From positions 1 to 28,006 of the forward strand of contig QNAF01000003.1 of the NCBI GenBank assembly GCA_003641405.1: 28,006 nt of DNA, given 5' to 3'. A program made the position numbers and the translations under genes. The notes under the pieces were generated by a model. That model saw only the letters and a program-made list of their open reading frames with translations, did no database searches and was not told the DNA's origin. Below are positions 16,684 through 25,320 of the stretch, piece by piece (within the stretch, counting starts at the first letter, position 1; every line of letters begins with the position of its first letter). This DNA comes from Candidatus Zixiibacteriota bacterium (GTDB lineage Bacteria > Zixibacteria > MSB-5A5 > GN15 > FEB-12).

Positions 16684-18927
16684 CTATGCGTTGTACCCGG
16701 CCGGGTATTTTACCCTGTGATGAAAAGCTGCCATCAAAACCTGAGAGAAAGCCTCTTTGATACGCGCAAGATCACGAAGTGTCAGCGGACATTCGTCGAG
16801 TTCACCTGACTGAAAGCGATCGTTGATGATTTTCTGAATCAAACGGTCGATCCGGGCTGGTTTGGGATCCTCGAGCGTTCTACTGGCAGCCTCAACCGCG
16901 TCGGCCAGCATGGCTATACCGGTTTCACGCACCTGTGGTTTCGGGCCGGCATAGCGATACTTGTTGATATCAACTTCCCCACCCTCTTGCTCTTTTGCCT
17001 TATGATAGAAATATGTAATAGCCATTGTACCGTGGTGTTCTTCGATGAAATTCAGAACAGCATCCGGAATATCGGCTTCTTCGCCAAGCTGTCTCCCCTT
17101 CTTCACATGTGATGAGAGAACCATGGAGGACATTGCTGGTGTCAGGGATTCGTGCTTTGATTTAACACTGAACTGGTTCTCCACGAAGTATTCGGGAATC
17201 TCAATCTTCCCGATATCGTGATAGTAGGCACCTACTCGTGCCAGTAGCGCGTTGGCGCCAATCGCCTCGGCTGCAGCTTCGCACAAATTACCGACAGAAA
17301 TTGAATGGTGATAAGTGCCCGGAGCCTCAATGGAAAGGCGTTTGAGCAGCGGATGGTTGAGATCAGATAACTCCAGAAGCGTAATGTCAGTTGTAATTCC
17401 AAAGAGTGACTCAAATATCGGCAGCAGACCCAGGGTCAACAGAACCGAAAAAACACCGGCAAACAAACCGTGCACCATTTCGGTCAGGATTTCGGAACTG
17501 GTGCTCAGTTTCAGATTCTCAATCACCAGTATGTACAGCAAATACGCCAGAACGGCTGAGAACATCACTCGATAGAAATGCGATCGCTTGCTGAGTTGCT
17601 GAGAAGTAAAACAGCCTACAACGCCAACTACGACCGTGAGAAAAACGAGCGAGAAACTAAACCGATGCATGATCCCCAACAGCAGGGCGAGAATTACTGT
17701 ACTCAGTATACCGACCTCTGCGTCATAAAGAACAGTCGTCATGATTGAAAGAACTACAATCGGATATATGTAGATTGACTTCAAGCCCAGGAACTCTGCA
17801 AGATACAATAGGAACATCTGAATTCCGAAGATCAGGAAAAGAGCCAGTAGCTTCTGATTAGATCGATAGACATCAGGTCTGAAGAAATACAGAAATAGAA
17901 GCAAGGCCGTAAACATCGCCAGTGTCAGAAGTACGCGGGCAAGAGGAGGCCACAGTGATACGAACCAACCCCGGACAGCGGCCTGGCTCCGAAGGACCTG
18001 GGCCAGTTCCTGCAGAACCTCAGCCTGGCGCTCAGTGACCTTCTGTCTGGCAGAGACAATGACATTACCGGCGGCGACGATTTCCTTGACATTTGACAGA
18101 TCCACCAGACCCTCGCTCACTCTTCTTTCATACTCAACCATATTGACAGTGAGATTGGGTTTGATAAAGCTGCGTCCAATAGAGTAATACGAATCCACAC
18201 TGATGCTGTCGGTGACTGCCTGTCTGTTCAGTGTCGTGAGAAGTCTGGCGTAGGACAGCACCACATCAACAAGCCGGCCACGCTCCACGATGTACTCTTT
18301 ATCACCCCTTCGAACCAGGATTGACCGGTTCCGGGATTCCGGCAGTTCACGAAGGTCGGAAAGAACGCCCACGCGATATATTTCATCCAGACAAATACTC
18401 TCAAGTCTCTCGCGTAGCGGTTCGATCTCAAAGTCGTCGGCAAGAGCAGCATTAAGGGCATTCTGCCCCATGTCAGGGAACACTCGGAGAATGGAATCTG
18501 TGAACTGCGACAATTCGACAGATCGTGTCAGGCTGTCACGAGACTTGAAATCTGTAACCATCGCAGCGAACAAACCCAGACGATTGATGATTGCGAGTGG
18601 TACAGTAGTGTCTACATCCAGAACAAACGAAGTGAATTGGCGCACTTGTTCTTGTTCTGTCTGCATTTCCCGGTCACTCTTAAGAACGGTAATCTGGACC
18701 GGCGCAACAATATCATAGGGAGCAAACTCTCCCTGGCGCGGCATGTCCAGGGGATCGTAGAGCACTTCGCCGGGATAGAGTATTCCCACCGCAAGCGAAG
18801 CCAGGATTAGCATCAGTATCTTCAGTGACTTCGATCGAGCCGTGGGTTCGTAAACCTGACGACTCTCGGCCTGAATCTTCAGAAGCCTCTTGAGCTTTCG
18901 CTTCAAACTGAGCAACAACGCTACCAT
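16684..18927 (-). CDS. 7TM-HD family phosphodiesterase, PgpH-like
   Basis: 747 residues. An N-terminal basic cytosolic segment and one TM (about 33-50) are followed by a large extracytoplasmic 7TMR-HDED domain (about 55-310), a seven-helix membrane block (about 315-500) and a cytosolic HD domain. HD ligands are visible in GTYHHSISVGNL (about 539), YYHDIGK (His570-Asp571), LSSHVKKG and EEHHGTMAITYFYH. Characterised homologues (Listeria PgpH) hydrolyse c-di-AMP to pApA, so a c-di-AMP role is the best inference; no diadenylate cyclase is in the window. The start is ATG 18927, 21 nt after the phoH stop, with AGGAAG upstream. Confidence 0.92.
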   Translation of the reverse strand: MVALLLSLKRKLKRLLKIQAESRQVYEPTARSKSLKILMLILASLAVGILYPGEVLYDPLDMPRQGEFAPYDIVAPVQITVLKSDREMQTEQEQVRQFTSFVLDVDTTVPLAIINRLGLFAAMVTDFKSRDSLTRSVELSQFTDSILRVFPDMGQNALNAALADDFEIEPLRERLESICLDEIYRVGVLSDLRELPESRNRSILVRRGDKEYIVERGRLVDVVLSYARLLTTLNRQAVTDSISVDSYYSIGRSFIKPNLTVNMVEYERRVSEGLVDLSNVKEIVAAGNVIVSARQKVTERQAEVLQELAQVLRSQAAVRGWFVSLWPPLARVLLTLAMFTALLLFLYFFRPDVYRSNQKLLALFLIFGIQMFLLYLAEFLGLKSIYIYPIVVLSIMTTVLYDAEVGILSTVILALLLGIMHRFSFSLVFLTVVVGVVGCFTSQQLSKRSHFYRVMFSAVLAYLLYILVIENLKLSTSSEILTEMVHGLFAGVFSVLLTLGLLPIFESLFGITTDITLLELSDLNHPLLKRLSIEAPGTYHHSISVGNLCEAAAEAIGANALLARVGAYYHDIGKIEIPEYFVENQFSVKSKHESLTPAMSSMVLSSHVKKGRQLGEEADIPDAVLNFIEEHHGTMAITYFYHKAKEQEGGEVDINKYRYAGPKPQVRETGIAMLADAVEAASRTLEDPKPARIDRLIQKIINDRFQSGELDECPLTLRDLARIKEAFSQVLMAAFHHRVKYPAGYNA

Positions 18928-18948
18928 ACGGTGGTTCTTCCTAACGCC

Positions 18949-19932
18949 TCAGGACTTTTTCCGTTTCGATTCATGTCGCTCATAAGCCCTGATGATCTTC
19001 TGCACTAATTGGTGACGAATGACATCCCTCTCTGTTAAGTAAACGAACTTGATGCCGGAAATGTTCTTGAGAACACCCTGAACTTTGACAAGTCCTGAAC
19101 CGCGCCTGTCATCCAGATCGATCTGTGTAATATCACCGGTAATCACGGCCTTTGACTTTTCGCCGATACGCGTGAGAAACATTTTCATCTGTGCACTTGT
19201 GGTATTCTGAGCTTCATCCAGAACCACAAACGCTTCATTGAGTGTACGGCCTCTCATAAAAGCCAGCGGGGCGATTTCGATTACGCCCATCTCCAGCAGG
19301 CTACGAATCTTGTCCGGCTGAAGCATATCGTAAAGCGCGTCATATACGGGACGAAGATACGGGTCGACTTTGGCGCGTATGTCGCCGGGGAGGAACCCCA
19401 GCGACTCCCCCGCTTCGACCGCCGGTCGTGTAAACACGATGCGGTTGACTTTCTTTGCTTTCAACTCCGCTACAGCCATCGCACAAGCCAGGTAGGTCTT
19501 CCCGGTTCCGGCGGGACCGATCGAGAAAACAATATCATTTTTGTCTACGGCTTCGACATATTTCGTCTGCCCCACAGTTTTCGGCTTGATAGTTTTCTTC
19601 AGGGAGTTGGTCAGCAACGCTTCAGTCGATATCTGATCGGCAGGTCCGTGTCCACTCTCGCTGACCATAGTCATTGCATAGTTGAGATACTGCTCCGAGA
19701 CGATAGCGCCCTGCCCCACCCTGGTGGCCAGATCATGCAACAGGCGATCCACCTGATCGACTTCGGCGTGAGGCCCCTCGATCGTAACATTATCGCCGCG
19801 GGCAACGATATTAACAGGAAAACGCGTCTCAATGATACGCAGAAAGACGTCGTTCTGGCCAAACAGCAATCGTTGGTCGATGTCTGAGACGTCGAACGAC
19901 TGCGACTTTCTATCTTCAGAATTGGGACTCAA
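18949..19932 (-). CDS. phoH: PhoH-like ATPase
   Basis: About 327 residues. An N-terminal KH-like segment (about 25-70) precedes the ATPase domain with Walker A GPAGTGKT (139-146), Walker B VVLDEAQNTT and the conserved NEAFVVLDEAQ and FLTRIGEKSKAVITGDITQI stretches. PhoH proteins of this type are thought to be RNA-linked ATPases/helicases and are commonly next to ybeY. The start is uncertain: no ATG fits. TTG 19932 lies 13 nt after the aspS stop (19946). TTG 19968 would overlap aspS, and the frame is open to 19998. An AGAAGAAGG stretch sits at the aspS end, suggesting coupling to aspS translation. The C-terminus is Lys/Arg-rich. Confidence 0.93.
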   Translation of the reverse strand: MSPNSEDRKSQSFDVSDIDQRLLFGQNDVFLRIIETRFPVNIVARGDNVTIEGPHAEVDQVDRLLHDLATRVGQGAIVSEQYLNYAMTMVSESGHGPADQISTEALLTNSLKKTIKPKTVGQTKYVEAVDKNDIVFSIGPAGTGKTYLACAMAVAELKAKKVNRIVFTRPAVEAGESLGFLPGDIRAKVDPYLRPVYDALYDMLQPDKIRSLLEMGVIEIAPLAFMRGRTLNEAFVVLDEAQNTTSAQMKMFLTRIGEKSKAVITGDITQIDLDDRRGSGLVKVQGVLKNISGIKFVYLTERDVIRHQLVQKIIRAYERHESKRKKS

Positions 19933-19945
19933 AACTATTCTTGAA

Positions 19946-21769
19946 TCAATCCTTCTTCTTGAGTGCAAGACCCAGTTCTTCGAGCTGCTCCGGGTCAATA
20001 GATGACGGGGCGTTATCCATCAATGAAGTCGCATTGGTTGTTTTGGGAAACGCAATGACGTCACGGATACTGTCACGACCAAGCATTAACGACACCACCC
20101 GGTCCAGGCCGATAGCAATACCGGCGTGGGGCGGTGCACCGTATTCAAGCGCCCGCAAAAGGAACCCGAACATCCGATCGGCGCGATCCTTGTCAATACC
20201 GAGTATTGACAGGACTTTCTCTTGCAACTCGCGCTGATTGATTCGCTGACCGCCGGAAGCAACCTCCAGACCGTTTATCACAAGATCATACTGCGCTGCT
20301 CTGACTCGGCGCCAGGGATGGCTCAGGTCGTCGCCGGTAAGCTTGGAATCGAAACCCTCATCGATAAGTTGCATATCCTCTTCGATAGGGTGTGACACTA
20401 TATTGTGCATAGCCTCGAAACGGCCCTGCTCCTCGTTGAAGTCAAACAGTGGGAAGCGCGTTACCCAGAGGAACTTGTACTCATCTTTATTTATCAGATC
20501 ATGCGCCCGACCAAGGTGCAGCCGGAGTTGCCCGAGAATCTCTTCGGTCTTCAGCGGCTTGTCGGAGATGATGAACAGGGCGTCGCCGGGCTCAACTCCC
20601 GCCGTCTCCACCAGTTTGTCTTTGACACTCTCGCCGATGAACTTCAGAATCGGTGACTTGTCGCCGGATTCGGCGCGAAGTACATACGCCAGGCCGCGCC
20701 CACCGTGTTTTTTGGCGACTTCCGTCAACCCGTCGATCTGCTTGCGGGAGTACGATCCGCCACCCTTGAGTACAATTCCTTTGACCACGCCACCGGAAGC
20801 TACGTTATCGGCAAACACTTTGAAATCACAGCCGCGCACAACATCTGTCAGGTCGCATATCTCCATACCAAACCGCAGATCCGGCTTGTCTATCCCCCAC
20901 CGCATCATGACTTCTTCGTAGTCGTAACGCTCAAATGGCGCTTCTACCTTAACACCGAGCACGTCGCGGAACATGCTCACCATGAGGCCTTCGATCACCG
21001 CCCAGACATCTTCCGGCGTGACAAACGACATCTCCATATCAAGCTGGGTGTGCTCCGGCTGACGATCGGAGCGAAGGTCTTCATCGCGAAGACACCGCGC
21101 AATTTGAAAATACTTGTCGAACCCGGAGATCATCAGAATCTGCTTGAGTAACTGTGGCGACTGCGGCAGTGCATAGAACTTGCCGGGATAGACACGGCTG
21201 GGCACCACGTAGTCGCGGGCGCCTTCGGGAGTCGACCGCATGAGCAGCGGGGTTTCGATATCAAGGAACCCTTGGTCGCTCATAAAGTTGCGGATCGCCA
21301 TGGTGGCTTCATGCCGCAGCTTCAGCGCTTCCTGAAGCGGCTTTCTACGAAGGTCCAAATATCGGTATTCCAGCCGCAGGACATCCTTGGCGGTGGTTTC
21401 GTCTTCGATCTCAAATGGCGGCGTCTTGGATTCCGCCAGAACGTAAAAAGCCTCTGCGTTGACTTCGATTTCACCGGTTTCCATTTTGGGATTAACCGTA
21501 CCATCCGGACGTTTCTGGACAGTCCCGACCACGGCCACCACACATTCAGCGCGGACCCGCTCGGCTTCGGCAAGCATTTCGGGATCGAATTCCTGCGGAT
21601 TGATCACTACCTGCGTAAAGCCGTACCGGTCGCGGATATCCAGGAATAGCAGCCCTCCCAGATGTCTTTCGCCTTTGACCCAGCCATTTAGGCGGACTTT
21701 GGTGCTATCGTCGACTGCTCGAAGCTGGCCACAGGTATGAGTTCTTTTCAATTCAGAATATGCGGGCAC
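19946..21769 (-). CDS. aspS: aspartyl-tRNA synthetase
   Basis: 607 residues, normal for the bacterial type. It has an N-terminal OB anticodon-binding domain (VRLNGWVKGERHLGGLLFLD), class II motif 2 (about 190-230: YFQIARCLRDEDLRSDRQPE, HTQLDMEMSF), the bacterial GAD insertion (about 285-410) and motif 3 (GIAIGLDRVVSLMLGRDSIR, DVIAFPKTTNA). The OB position that is His in several non-discriminating enzymes is Leu here (HLGG), hinting at a discriminating enzyme; this is tentative. GTG 21769 follows AAGGAAG by about 6 nt. It heads the aspS-phoH-HD-ybeY-corC cluster. Confidence 0.97.
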   Translation of the reverse strand: MPAYSELKRTHTCGQLRAVDDSTKVRLNGWVKGERHLGGLLFLDIRDRYGFTQVVINPQEFDPEMLAEAERVRAECVVAVVGTVQKRPDGTVNPKMETGEIEVNAEAFYVLAESKTPPFEIEDETTAKDVLRLEYRYLDLRRKPLQEALKLRHEATMAIRNFMSDQGFLDIETPLLMRSTPEGARDYVVPSRVYPGKFYALPQSPQLLKQILMISGFDKYFQIARCLRDEDLRSDRQPEHTQLDMEMSFVTPEDVWAVIEGLMVSMFRDVLGVKVEAPFERYDYEEVMMRWGIDKPDLRFGMEICDLTDVVRGCDFKVFADNVASGGVVKGIVLKGGGSYSRKQIDGLTEVAKKHGGRGLAYVLRAESGDKSPILKFIGESVKDKLVETAGVEPGDALFIISDKPLKTEEILGQLRLHLGRAHDLINKDEYKFLWVTRFPLFDFNEEQGRFEAMHNIVSHPIEEDMQLIDEGFDSKLTGDDLSHPWRRVRAAQYDLVINGLEVASGGQRINQRELQEKVLSILGIDKDRADRMFGFLLRALEYGAPPHAGIAIGLDRVVSLMLGRDSIRDVIAFPKTTNATSLMDNAPSSIDPEQLEELGLALKKKD

Positions 21770-21793
21770 GTGTTCTTCCTTAACTTCCTGCCA

Positions 21794-21799
21794 ATTATA
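21794..21799 (-). promoter_or_regulatory. probable -10 box upstream of aspS
   Basis: A perfect TATAAT on the minus strand, 24 nt before GTG 21769, leaving a short leader with the AAGGAAG ribosome site. The -35 region (TCACCG at 17-nt spacing) is poor. Confidence 0.45.
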
Positions 21800-21920
21800 T
21801 AGTTATCGGTCATTCCCGGTGATTGTTGAGAGCCCGACAGATCGGTTCATAGCGAGCCGAAGCTACTGTATTGGGAGCGGCTTGTCAAGTGGGGGTAGGT
21901 TGATGGACGGACCGCCAAGT

Positions 21921-22412
21921 CTATTGTACACCTCTTGTCATTGGATTAGTACGATCCAAGTACTTCTCCAGTTTACCACGCGCGCTCTGAAGTTCACATA
22001 GAGCACCGGCTAACACCTCAATCTCAAACTCAAACTCACCACTCCCAGGATCCTTGATCAGCCCCCAAATATGATAAGCCGCTGCATGCAGCTCGACTCG
22101 AAAATCCGCAGGTAACAATGGCTTTAAGTAGTCCGCATCCTCTTTGAGCTTCCTTGAAGCATCTATCAATTCTTGTGGAGCGCTTGAACCAGACTGCATC
22201 CAATCAACATATTGATCAGCCAAATCCTTCGTTTCTCCCAAGAGTGTCAAACATGCATTTAGGGATCTTTCAGCTACAAGTCGTCCCCACTCTTTCCGGC
22301 CCTTCATCCTTTCGACAACCAACTGGTAAACGAAAGCCATCATCGGGACTGCAACGGCAACAAGATATGGACCCCAAGCTGCTGCGGCCTGTGAACACGA
22401 GTTACTTTCCAC
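21921..22412 (-). CDS. hypothetical protein with one N-terminal membrane segment
   Basis: 163 residues. A short N-terminus (MESNSCSQAAAAWG) leads into one hydrophobic helix (PYLVAVAVPMMAFVYQLV), then a basic stretch (ERMKGRKEWGR) and a helical, mostly acidic cytosolic part with Leu-heptad character. I recognise no family. GTG 22412 is chosen because GGGG lies 5 nt upstream. The frame is open to 22652, but that extension would translate the nested palindrome at 22545-22611, so it is rejected. The gene sits alone between aspS and a palindrome-rich gap, and may be accessory. Confidence 0.65.
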   Translation of the reverse strand: MESNSCSQAAAAWGPYLVAVAVPMMAFVYQLVVERMKGRKEWGRLVAERSLNACLTLLGETKDLADQYVDWMQSGSSAPQELIDASRKLKEDADYLKPLLPADFRVELHAAAYHIWGLIKDPGSGEFEFEIEVLAGALCELQSARGKLEKYLDRTNPMTRGVQ

Positions 22413-22544
22413 AGTTTCCCCTACCTTTCCCTTGTGCTGACCTCTGTATCGCTTGATTGAAGCGTCATACACCTCCTTGATTGGGAACAAGCTACGATGT
22501 GACGGACTGTGTGTCAATCCAGAATGCCCCGTGCCACAATTTCT

Positions 22545-22611
22545 TTGTAGCCCACCCAACGGGTGGGGATTTGTGATGCAGCTATGAACCCACCTGTTAG
22601 GTGGGCTACAA
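22545..22611. repeat. nested palindromic (REP/BIME-like) element
   Basis: The outer arms TTGTAGCCCACC (22545-22556) and GGTGGGCTACAA (22600-22611) are perfect inverted repeats of 12 bp. Each arm also folds alone: CCCACCC-AAC-GGGTGGG (22551-22567) and CCCACCT-GTT-AGGTGGG (22589-22605 region). Intergenic; it could also act as a terminator for the gene ending at 22687. Confidence 0.7.
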
Positions 22612-22622
22612 GACTTTCGCAG

Positions 22623-22650
22623 GGGCGGCGCATGTGAACATACACCGCCC
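22623..22650. repeat. degenerate palindrome related to the 25354 element
   Basis: GGGCGG (22623-22628) pairs with CCGCCC (22645-22650), with inner ATGT/ACAT. The core GCATGTGAACAT resembles CACATGTGGACATG of the 25354-25377 palindrome. Confidence 0.5.
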
Positions 22651-22686
22651 ACGGTCAGCTCGAAGCATGCGGCGCGAGCGTACCTT

Positions 22687-23157
22687 CTACCGTATCAACG
22701 AGATCTGGCCGACCACACCCTGAAGGTTTTTCAGGACATCGATATACCGGTTAAAATAGATGTCCGCCACTTGGTTCATCATATTGAAGTCAACCATGCA
22801 GTTATTCCTGAGCAGTTCCCGGAACGGCTTGGCTTCAATCGAGAGAACCTCGGTTGACTCGACGCATTGCGCCGTGGCGGTATATCGCTCCGAATCAAGC
22901 AACGGCGACAGGCCAAACAACTCGCCTTTCTCAATCCTGGAGATAACAAGACTGAAATCCTGTTCCGTGGCCGGAAGCCGAAGATTAACTAAACCTTCCA
23001 TCAGCATATACACGTGACCGGCCGCGTCGTTGTATTCGAATATAGTCTCGTTGGCCATAAATTGCTTCACCGACGAAAACCGGCTGAGTTCCTTGGCCTG
23101 ATCAACACTCAGTGACCTAAACACGTCATGGCCTTTCAGCATTTTGTCATCACTCAT
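22687..23157 (-). CDS. stand-alone cyclic-nucleotide-binding-domain protein (degenerate pocket)
   Basis: 156 residues: one Crp/Fnr-type cNMP-binding beta-roll (about 12-130: FRSLSVDQAKELSRFSSVKQ, ETIFEYNDAAGHVYMLMEG) and a C-terminal helix (about 131-156), with no HTH DNA-binding domain. The phosphate-binding cassette reads GELFGLSPLLDSERYTATAQ. Where cAMP binders have FGE and R-S/T-A, this has FGL and Y-T-A (an Arg one place earlier), so classical cAMP binding is doubtful. GGAGGAG precedes ATG 23157. Alone, it is likely a cytosolic sensor or protein-interaction module; its partner is unknown. Confidence 0.88.
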   Translation of the reverse strand: MSDDKMLKGHDVFRSLSVDQAKELSRFSSVKQFMANETIFEYNDAAGHVYMLMEGLVNLRLPATEQDFSLVISRIEKGELFGLSPLLDSERYTATAQCVESTEVLSIEAKPFRELLRNNCMVDFNMMNQVADIYFNRYIDVLKNLQGVVGQISLIR

Positions 23158-23431
23158 CGTACTCCTCCATTCCTGTTAATGTCATCTCGCCAATGTGGGT
23201 TTCGTCCTTCACAAAATCACATCTCGGCAACAGGTATTAATTGAACAAGGGCAGTGTGTTGCCAAATGGGTAGCGTGGTGTCAGTTGAAGTGAGTACCCT
23301 CTTTTATAAAATACGACAGACAACAGGATTTTGCAAGAATATACTTGTTGTGTGTGATGTCGCGGGTGTCGTGTGATTACACGTGCCGCGGGACACCTGT
23401 TGTCCTAACCACAGGCCCGACCTGCTGACTC

Positions 23432-23457
23432 GTGCCCGGCAGATGTCCACCTCTGCC
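23432..23457. repeat. REP-like palindrome, copy 1
   Basis: GTGCCCGGCAGATGTCCAC (23432-23450) is identical over 19 bases to 25321-25339. The following TCTGCCG (23452-23458) completes an imperfect stem. It lies 111 nt upstream of hutU. Confidence 0.6.
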
Positions 23458-23504
23458 GATTAAAACCACAGTCTTGCTGCGCATTGTGACTCGATTTCTC
23501 TCGA

Positions 23505-23533
23505 TTGACTATTACATATTCCAACCGTATATT
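23505..23533 (+). promoter_or_regulatory. sigma-70-type promoter of hutU
   Basis: TTGACT (23505-23510), a 17-nt spacer, TATATT (23528-23533). The predicted start site is near 23540, giving a leader of about 29 nt that contains AAGGAG (23557-23562). Confidence 0.7.
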
Positions 23534-23568
23534 CGCTGTAGTTAAGATGTTGTGATAAGGAGAACCCG

Positions 23569-25224
23569 ATGCCCGCGAGATCCATCAAAGCCGCGCGCGG
23601 CAGCCGAATAAGCTGCAAGGGATGGCACCAAGAAGCCGCCCTGAGAATGTTGAACAATAACCTCGATGCCGAAGTCGCCGAGAACCCGAAAGAGTTGATC
23701 ATCTACGGTGGGTCCGGCAAAGCCGCCCGTAACTGGAAAGCTTACGACGCTATTGTCAAGTCCCTCAAATCACTCGGAAATGACGAAACCCTGCTGATAC
23801 AGTCCGGTAAACCTGTGGGGATTTTCCGCACCCACGATCACGCACCGCGCGTGTTGATCGCCAACTCACACATCGTGCCGAAATGGGCGACCTGGGAGAA
23901 GTTCCGCGAATACGAACAGTTGGGCCTTATTATGTTCGGCCAGATGACCGCCGGAAGCTGGATTTACATCGGCACTCAGGGGATTATCCAGGGAACATAC
24001 GAGACTTTCGCGGCTCTTGGCGACAAGCATTTCAAAGGCGATATGACTGGCAAATGGATACTCACCGGCGGTATGGGCGGTATGGGTGGCGCTCAGCCGT
24101 TGGCCGGGACGATGGCGGGGGCATCGATACTGTGTGTCGAAGTCGACGAGAAACGCATCAACCGCCGTGTCAAGGTTGGCTACTGCGACATCAAGGTCAA
24201 GACGCTCGACAAGGCACTGGAATTGATCAAGCAACACACCAAGTCGGGTGAACCGATTTCTATCGGACTGGTAGGCAACGCCGCAGAGATTTTCTCCGAG
24301 ATCTACAGGCGAGGTATCATTCCCGATGTTGTCACCGACCAGACATCGGCCCACGATGAACTCAACGGATACATTCCCGAAGGCTACACTGTCAACGAAG
24401 CAGCGCGCCTTCGAAAGAAAAACCCCAAAGATTACATAAAGCGCTCATACAAGTCGATGGTCAAGCACTGCGAGGCTATGATCAGGTTCCAGAAGGCCGG
24501 CTCGGTTGTGTTCGACTACGGCAATAATCTTCGCGGCCAGGCCGAAGTCGGAGGTTTCAAGAACGCCTTCGCCTATCCCGGATTTGTACCGGCGTACGTA
24601 CGGCCGTTATTCTGCGAAGGACGGGGGCCATTCCGGTGGGTGGCACTCTCAGGCGATCCGAAAGACATTGCCGTCACTGACGAGATCGTGCTGAAACGTT
24701 TCAAGCACAATCGTTCACTGGTGCGCTGGATCGGCAAGGCACAGAAACAAGTGCCGTTCCAGGGGCTACCTTCGAGAGTCTGCTGGCTTGGTTACGGTGA
24801 ACGGGCTGAGTTTGCAGATATCATGAACACGTACATCAAGAAGGGCAAAATCTCAGCGCCAATAGTTATCGGGCGCGATCACCTTGACTGCGGCTCGGTA
24901 GCATCACCGTACCGGGAGACAGAGGACATGCTTGACGGCTCTGATGCTATCGCTGACTGGCCATTGTTGAATGGGATGCTCAACGCCGTTTCCGGAGCAA
25001 GCTGGGTATCTATCCATCACGGGGGTGGTGTTGGCATTGGACTTGCCATTCACGCCGGGCTGGTGATCGTTGCTGACGGCACCAAGGAAATGGCAACTCG
25101 CTTAAACCGGGTGCTGACCTGTGATCCGGGCACGGGCATTATGCGACATGTCGATGCCGGGTACAAAGACGCCGCCAAGTTCGCCCGTAAACACAAAATC
25201 AAGATCCCGATGATGAAGAAGTAA
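23569..25224 (+). CDS. hutU: urocanate hydratase
   Basis: 551 residues, the usual length. It converts urocanate to 4-imidazolone-5-propionate with tightly bound NAD+, step 2 of histidine degradation, in the cytosol. Family blocks are IIYGGSGKAARNW (about 45-57), GKPVGIFRTHDHAPRVLIAN, MFGQMTAGSWIYIGTQGI, the Gly-rich ILTGGMGGMGGAQPLA, IPDVVTDQTSAHDELNGYIP and the conserved Cys405 in SRVCWLGYGERAEFA, ending in HHGGGVGIGLAIHAG. ATG 23569 has AAGGAG 6 nt upstream. It has its own promoter. hutI follows 290 nt downstream with a separate promoter; hutH is not nearby. Confidence 0.98.
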   Translation: MPARSIKAARGSRISCKGWHQEAALRMLNNNLDAEVAENPKELIIYGGSGKAARNWKAYDAIVKSLKSLGNDETLLIQSGKPVGIFRTHDHAPRVLIANSHIVPKWATWEKFREYEQLGLIMFGQMTAGSWIYIGTQGIIQGTYETFAALGDKHFKGDMTGKWILTGGMGGMGGAQPLAGTMAGASILCVEVDEKRINRRVKVGYCDIKVKTLDKALELIKQHTKSGEPISIGLVGNAAEIFSEIYRRGIIPDVVTDQTSAHDELNGYIPEGYTVNEAARLRKKNPKDYIKRSYKSMVKHCEAMIRFQKAGSVVFDYGNNLRGQAEVGGFKNAFAYPGFVPAYVRPLFCEGRGPFRWVALSGDPKDIAVTDEIVLKRFKHNRSLVRWIGKAQKQVPFQGLPSRVCWLGYGERAEFADIMNTYIKKGKISAPIVIGRDHLDCGSVASPYRETEDMLDGSDAIADWPLLNGMLNAVSGASWVSIHHGGGVGIGLAIHAGLVIVADGTKEMATRLNRVLTCDPGTGIMRHVDAGYKDAAKFARKHKIKIPMMKK

Positions 25225-25267
25225 TCCTGCATTACTCGGCTTGTTGAAAAGGTCCTTTCCCTAAGTT

Positions 25268-25315
25268 GAGTCAGGCCCTTCGAATCTGCGACAGCAGATT
25301 TGTAAGACCTGACTC
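25268..25315 (+). terminator. nested hairpin after hutU, probable terminator
   Basis: The outer stem is GAGTCAGG (25268-25275) with CCTGACTC (25308-25315). The inner stem is a perfect AATCTGC-GACA-GCAGATT (25283-25300). It is followed by TATTTGT. It lies 44 nt after the hutU stop and may belong to a dispersed repeat family instead. Confidence 0.5.
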
Positions 25316-25320
25316 TATTT

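Larger units (their letters stand above)
23158..23568. other. divergent intergenic region between the cNMP-domain gene and hutU
   Basis: 411 nt without a gene. On the minus side there is only a TATAAA (23308-23303) with no good -35. The middle is GC-rich with partial palindromes (about 23381-23396, CACGTGCCGCGGGAC) and the element at 23432-23457. The plus side carries the hutU promoter at 23505-23533. No small ORF with a credible ribosome site was seen. Confidence 0.6.

Noticed and set aside
20343..20921. 192-residue plus-strand reading frame
   Set aside because: Antisense to aspS, with no ribosome site and composition typical of a shadow frame.
22413..22652. N-terminal extension of the one-TM hypothetical protein
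   Set aside because: The Cys/Pro/His-rich extension is coded by a palindromic intergenic repeat, and GTG 22412 has a ribosome site.
23866..24354. 162-residue minus-strand reading frame
   Set aside because: Antisense to the well-conserved hutU core; no ribosome site or family motif.
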